Assembly: GCA_002392545.1 (NCBI GenBank) | Contig: DGHF01000145.1 | Location: forward strand, 1-8,154 | Origin: Ruminococcus sp. UBA3855 | GTDB taxonomy: Bacteria; Bacillota; Clostridia; Oscillospirales; Ruminococcaceae | Reading direction: 5' to 3' | DNA length: 8,154 bases | Shown: in pieces, positions 7,333 to 8,154 of the stretch | How the letters are laid out: the number at the start of each line of letters is the position of its first letter | How positions within the stretch are numbered: the stretch's first letter is position 1 | Made by a program: the position numbers and the translations under genes | Notes under the pieces: generated by a model | What the model saw: the letters and a program-made list of their open reading frames with translations, nothing else | Databases searched by the model: none | What the model was told of the DNA's origin: nothing

Positions 7333-7338
7333 CAAAAG

Positions 7339-7381
7339 GCGGCAGGATACCCCGACCTCTTAGGTGGGGGAGGAATGCCGC
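7339..7381. repeat. Left-end hairpin of the element
   Basis: GCGGCA (7339-7344) pairs with TGCCGC (7376-7381). Inside, CCCC (7350-7353) pairs with GGGG (7366-7369) and ACCT (7355-7358) with AGGT (7362-7365), around a 3-nt loop. As DNA this fits the subterminal hairpin that IS200/IS605 TnpA proteins recognise. As RNA on the minus strand it lies between AGGAGG and the lipoprotein ATG. Confidence 0.8.
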
Positions 7382-7383
7382 TC

Positions 7384-7390
7384 CCTCCTT
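7384..7390 (-). promoter_or_regulatory. Distant AGGAGG possibly brought to the lipoprotein ATG by the hairpin
   Basis: On the minus strand this reads AAGGAGG. It is 51 nt from the ATG at 7332, too far to act linearly. The hairpin 7339-7381 fills 43 of those nt, and with it folded only 8 unpaired nt remain (7383-7382 and 7338-7333), an ideal spacing. A structure-bridged ribosome site is inference, but the geometry is read directly from the sequence. Confidence 0.45.
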
Positions 7391-7410
7391 TCGTTCTTAA
7401 CAAATAAATA

Positions 7411-7419
7411 TGCTATACT
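7411..7419 (+). promoter_or_regulatory. Extended -10 promoter inside the element
   Basis: TGC-TATACT (TATACT at 7414-7419) matches an extended -10 (TGn plus -10 hexamer). The -35 region is poor. It points rightward through the element toward its right end, where tnpB or an omega-RNA would be read in a complete relative. Confidence 0.45.
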
Positions 7420-7489
7420 GTAATCAGACAGATTTGTGAGAAAACCGTTACTGACAGAAAAGGCACTCACACGCATCTTGAAAAGTTAA

Positions 7490-7710
7490 GATAGCAGGTT
7501 TTACTGTCTAATCGTACAGTATGTAAAATCTTAAGCGTAACTATCAAAAATATTTCTGCAAAAGCAGTTGTATATGAGTATATCTTGTATGCAAGGGGCG
7601 TTGTCAGCCGTCCCACGATGTCACATCAGTTTGTCTTATGACATTCTAAAAAGGTAGAAGCCCCCAAAAGCGTTTGCACTACCGGATAGTTTTAGGCGGG
7701 GGTAGTTGAC
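7490..7710 (+). ncRNA. Omega-RNA-like structured right end without TnpB
   Basis: The start is approximate; the end is fixed by GTTGAC. A chain of hairpins is visible: TTTTAC/GTAAAA around 7500-7527 with an inner ACTGT/ACAGT alternative; CTGC-AAAA-GCAG (7556-7567); CTTG-TATG-CAAG (7584-7595); ATGTCA/TGACAT (7618-7623 with 7639-7644); and CCCCCAAAA/TTTT-GGGGG (7661-7669 with 7690-7702). In TnpB systems the RNA scaffold ends at the element's right end and the next flanking bases act as guide. Here those are TTGATTCTCCTTCC from 7711. No TnpB is encoded in the window, so any function would need a protein from elsewhere. Whether it is transcribed is unknown. Confidence 0.4.
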
Positions 7711-7716
7711 TTGATT

Positions 7717-7725
7717 CTCCTTCCT
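7717..7725 (-). promoter_or_regulatory. Displaced original ribosome site of the lipoprotein gene
   Basis: On the minus strand this reads AGGAAGGAG. No start codon follows at a usable distance now. With the element removed it would lie 6 nt before the lipoprotein ATG (GGAG-AATCAA-ATG) and about 35 nt after the predicted transcription start. This is the main evidence for the element's exact borders. Confidence 0.75.
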
Positions 7726-7760
7726 GTTTTTGTAATTTAAGGAATCTATATACAAATAAC

Positions 7761-7789
7761 ATTATACCATATCAGGGGGAAAATGTCAA
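7761..7789 (-). promoter_or_regulatory. Consensus sigma-A promoter for the WG-repeat lipoprotein
   Basis: Read on the minus strand: TTGACA (7789-7784), a 17-bp spacer, then TATAAT (7766-7761) with TGG in front, giving both a perfect -35/-10 pair and an extended -10. The predicted start is near 7754. The leader would be about 44 nt without the element and is about 422 nt with it. Confidence 0.88.
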
Positions 7790-7810
7790 GAAAACAGCTT
7801 GAAAACAGAT

Positions 7811-7972
7811 TCAAAATTCTGGAATAGGGAAGCTGTTCAGTAAAACTATGATATTGCCTGTTAATAGTTTTAAATTATGATATTTTTTACAGAAATCTTT
7901 GGTTTTCTGTTCACCATAATAATATCTTTGGGGATGAACGTGTGAAATTTTGGATTTTCTTTCATCCTTCAT
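7811..7972 (-). CDS. Possible 53-residue small protein, unrecognised
   Basis: The minus-strand frame from ATG 7972 encodes a basic 53-residue peptide (start MKDERKSKISHVHPQRYYYG, end NSFPIPEF) with no membrane segment or motif I recognise. A GGAG (7984-7981) sits 8 nt before this ATG, which favours it over the longer start at 8056, where no ribosome site is visible. Against it: its span also holds several inverted repeats (7841-7872, 7889-7910), it is AT-rich like non-coding sequence, and no clear own promoter is seen. It would be divergent from spoVT, and its start abuts the -35 of the spoVT promoter. It could be a chance frame. Confidence 0.22.
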   Translation of the reverse strand: MKDERKSKISHVHPQRYYYGEQKTKDFCKKYHNLKLLTGNIIVLLNSFPIPEF

Positions 7973-8001
7973 GTATGATTCTCCAAAATTGGTGCATACT
8001 A
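7973..8001 (+). promoter_or_regulatory. Sigma-G-like forespore promoter for spoVT
   Basis: GTATG at 7973-7977 and CATACTA at 7995-8001 are separated by 17 bp. Both match the Bacillus sigma-G consensus as I recall it (GHATR, 17-18 bp, CATWMTA). In B. subtilis spoVT is transcribed by sigma-G, so site and gene agree. The predicted start is near 8008, giving a leader of about 49 nt. Confidence 0.65.
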
Positions 8002-8056
8002 TTCCCACAGTGCCAAAACGCTGTATCAATTTGCGAATAAAGGAGATTTGAGTCAT

Positions 8057-8154
8057 ATGAAAGCAACAGGAATTGTCAGGAGAATTGACGACCTTGGAAG
8101 AGTCGTCATCCCCAAAGAAATCCGCCGGACGATGCGTATTCGTGAGGGCGACCC
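8057..8154 (+). CDS. spoVT: SpoVT-like AbrB-family transcription factor, 3'-truncated by window edge
   Basis: Only the first 32 codons are present, but they cover most of the swapped-hairpin AbrB/SpoVT DNA-binding domain: MKATGIVRRIDDLGRVVIP followed by KEIRRTMRIREGD. From memory this is nearly identical to the start of B. subtilis SpoVT and clearly closer to it than to AbrB, which has KSTGIVRKVDELGRVVIPIE. SpoVT acts in the forespore, adjusting sigma-G-dependent genes and spore coat and germination properties. A GAF-like sensor domain should follow beyond the window. AAAGGAG (8039-8045) lies 11 nt before the ATG, and a sigma-G-like promoter lies upstream. Some clostridia carry several SpoVT/AbrB paralogues, so the exact orthologue is not certain without the C-terminus. 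Confidence 0.88.
   Translation, partial: MKATGIVRRIDDLGRVVIPKEIRRTMRIREGD

Larger units (their letters stand above)
7333..7710 (+). mobile_element. Transposase-less IS200/IS605-type element (about 378 bp)
   Basis: No transposase reading frame is visible, but both ends carry subterminal hairpins. The right end finishes GGCGGGGGTAGTTGAC, which resembles the GTAGTT(C/G)AC endings I know from TnpB-carrying IS605 elements. The left end starts just after TTTCAT and contains a 43-nt hairpin. There is no target duplication, as expected for this family. The boundaries come mainly from the flanking gene: deleting 7333-7710 joins AGGAAGGAGAATCAA directly to the ATG of the minus-strand lipoprotein, recreating a normal ribosome site. 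The left boundary could shift by about 3 nt. It would be a non-autonomous (PATE/MITE-like) derivative mobilised in trans. Family assignment is from recognition of ends, not from a database match. Confidence 0.6.

Noticed and set aside
7333..7710. Riboswitch or native regulatory leader for the lipoprotein gene
   Set aside because: Cannot be fully excluded, but precise removal restores a canonical ribosome site and the ends look like IS605 termini, so insertion explains more.
1..8154. CRISPR array, tRNA or rRNA genes, prophage or defence genes
   Set aside because: No regularly spaced identical repeats with unique spacers, no cloverleaf or rRNA signature sequences, and no phage or nuclease proteins were seen on either strand.

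Overview
The window reads as chromosomal DNA of a low-to-moderate GC, Gram-positive, spore-forming Firmicute. My best guess is the Oscillospiraceae/Ruminococcaceae group, from the style of the proteins only. The evidence is strong AGGAGG-type ribosome sites, consensus sigma-A promoters, a lipoprotein with an LSGC lipobox, and a final gene that starts almost exactly like SpoVT and has a sigma-G-like promoter in front of it.

Layout, left to right. (1) Positions 1-2631 hold a two-component system: the 3' part of an OmpR/PhoB-type response regulator, then a sensor kinase starting directly after the regulator's stop codon and closed by a strong terminator (2637-2674). The kinase has an unusual ~390-residue outside domain with an acidic/tryptophan-rich block and ten proline-rich hexapeptide repeats. 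(2) Positions 2675-3218 are non-coding. They hold helically spaced TTGTGAAC boxes, a perfect TTGACA-N17-TATAAT promoter and a ~275-nt structured leader. (3) Positions 3219-5586 are a two-gene surface-polysaccharide operon: a compact phosphoglycosyl transferase and a long Wzz-like chain-length protein. It ends at a symmetric, probably bidirectional terminator (5605-5635). The regulator boxes suggest, but do not prove, that the neighbouring two-component system controls this operon. (4) On the minus strand, 5668-7332 encodes a WG-repeat lipoprotein. (5) Positions 7333-7710 are a ~378-bp element with no transposase, whose ends look like those of an IS200/IS605-family (TnpB/omega-RNA) element. (6) Positions 7711-8056 carry the lipoprotein gene's own promoter, a doubtful 53-codon ORF and a sigma-G-like promoter. 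(7) From 8057 the window enters spoVT.

The most striking observation is in (4)-(6). The element lies exactly between the ribosome binding site and the start codon of the lipoprotein gene. Removing 7333-7710 on paper rejoins AGGAAGGAG to ATG with 6-nt spacing, 44 nt downstream of a consensus promoter. As it stands, the gene has no normal ribosome site. However, a strong hairpin at the element's left end separates a second AGGAGG from the ATG, and folding that hairpin leaves an 8-nt gap. The element may therefore have replaced the ribosome site it displaced with one bridged by RNA structure. It also keeps an extended -10 promoter and an omega-RNA-like 3' end whose would-be guide reads straight into the lipoprotein gene's original leader.
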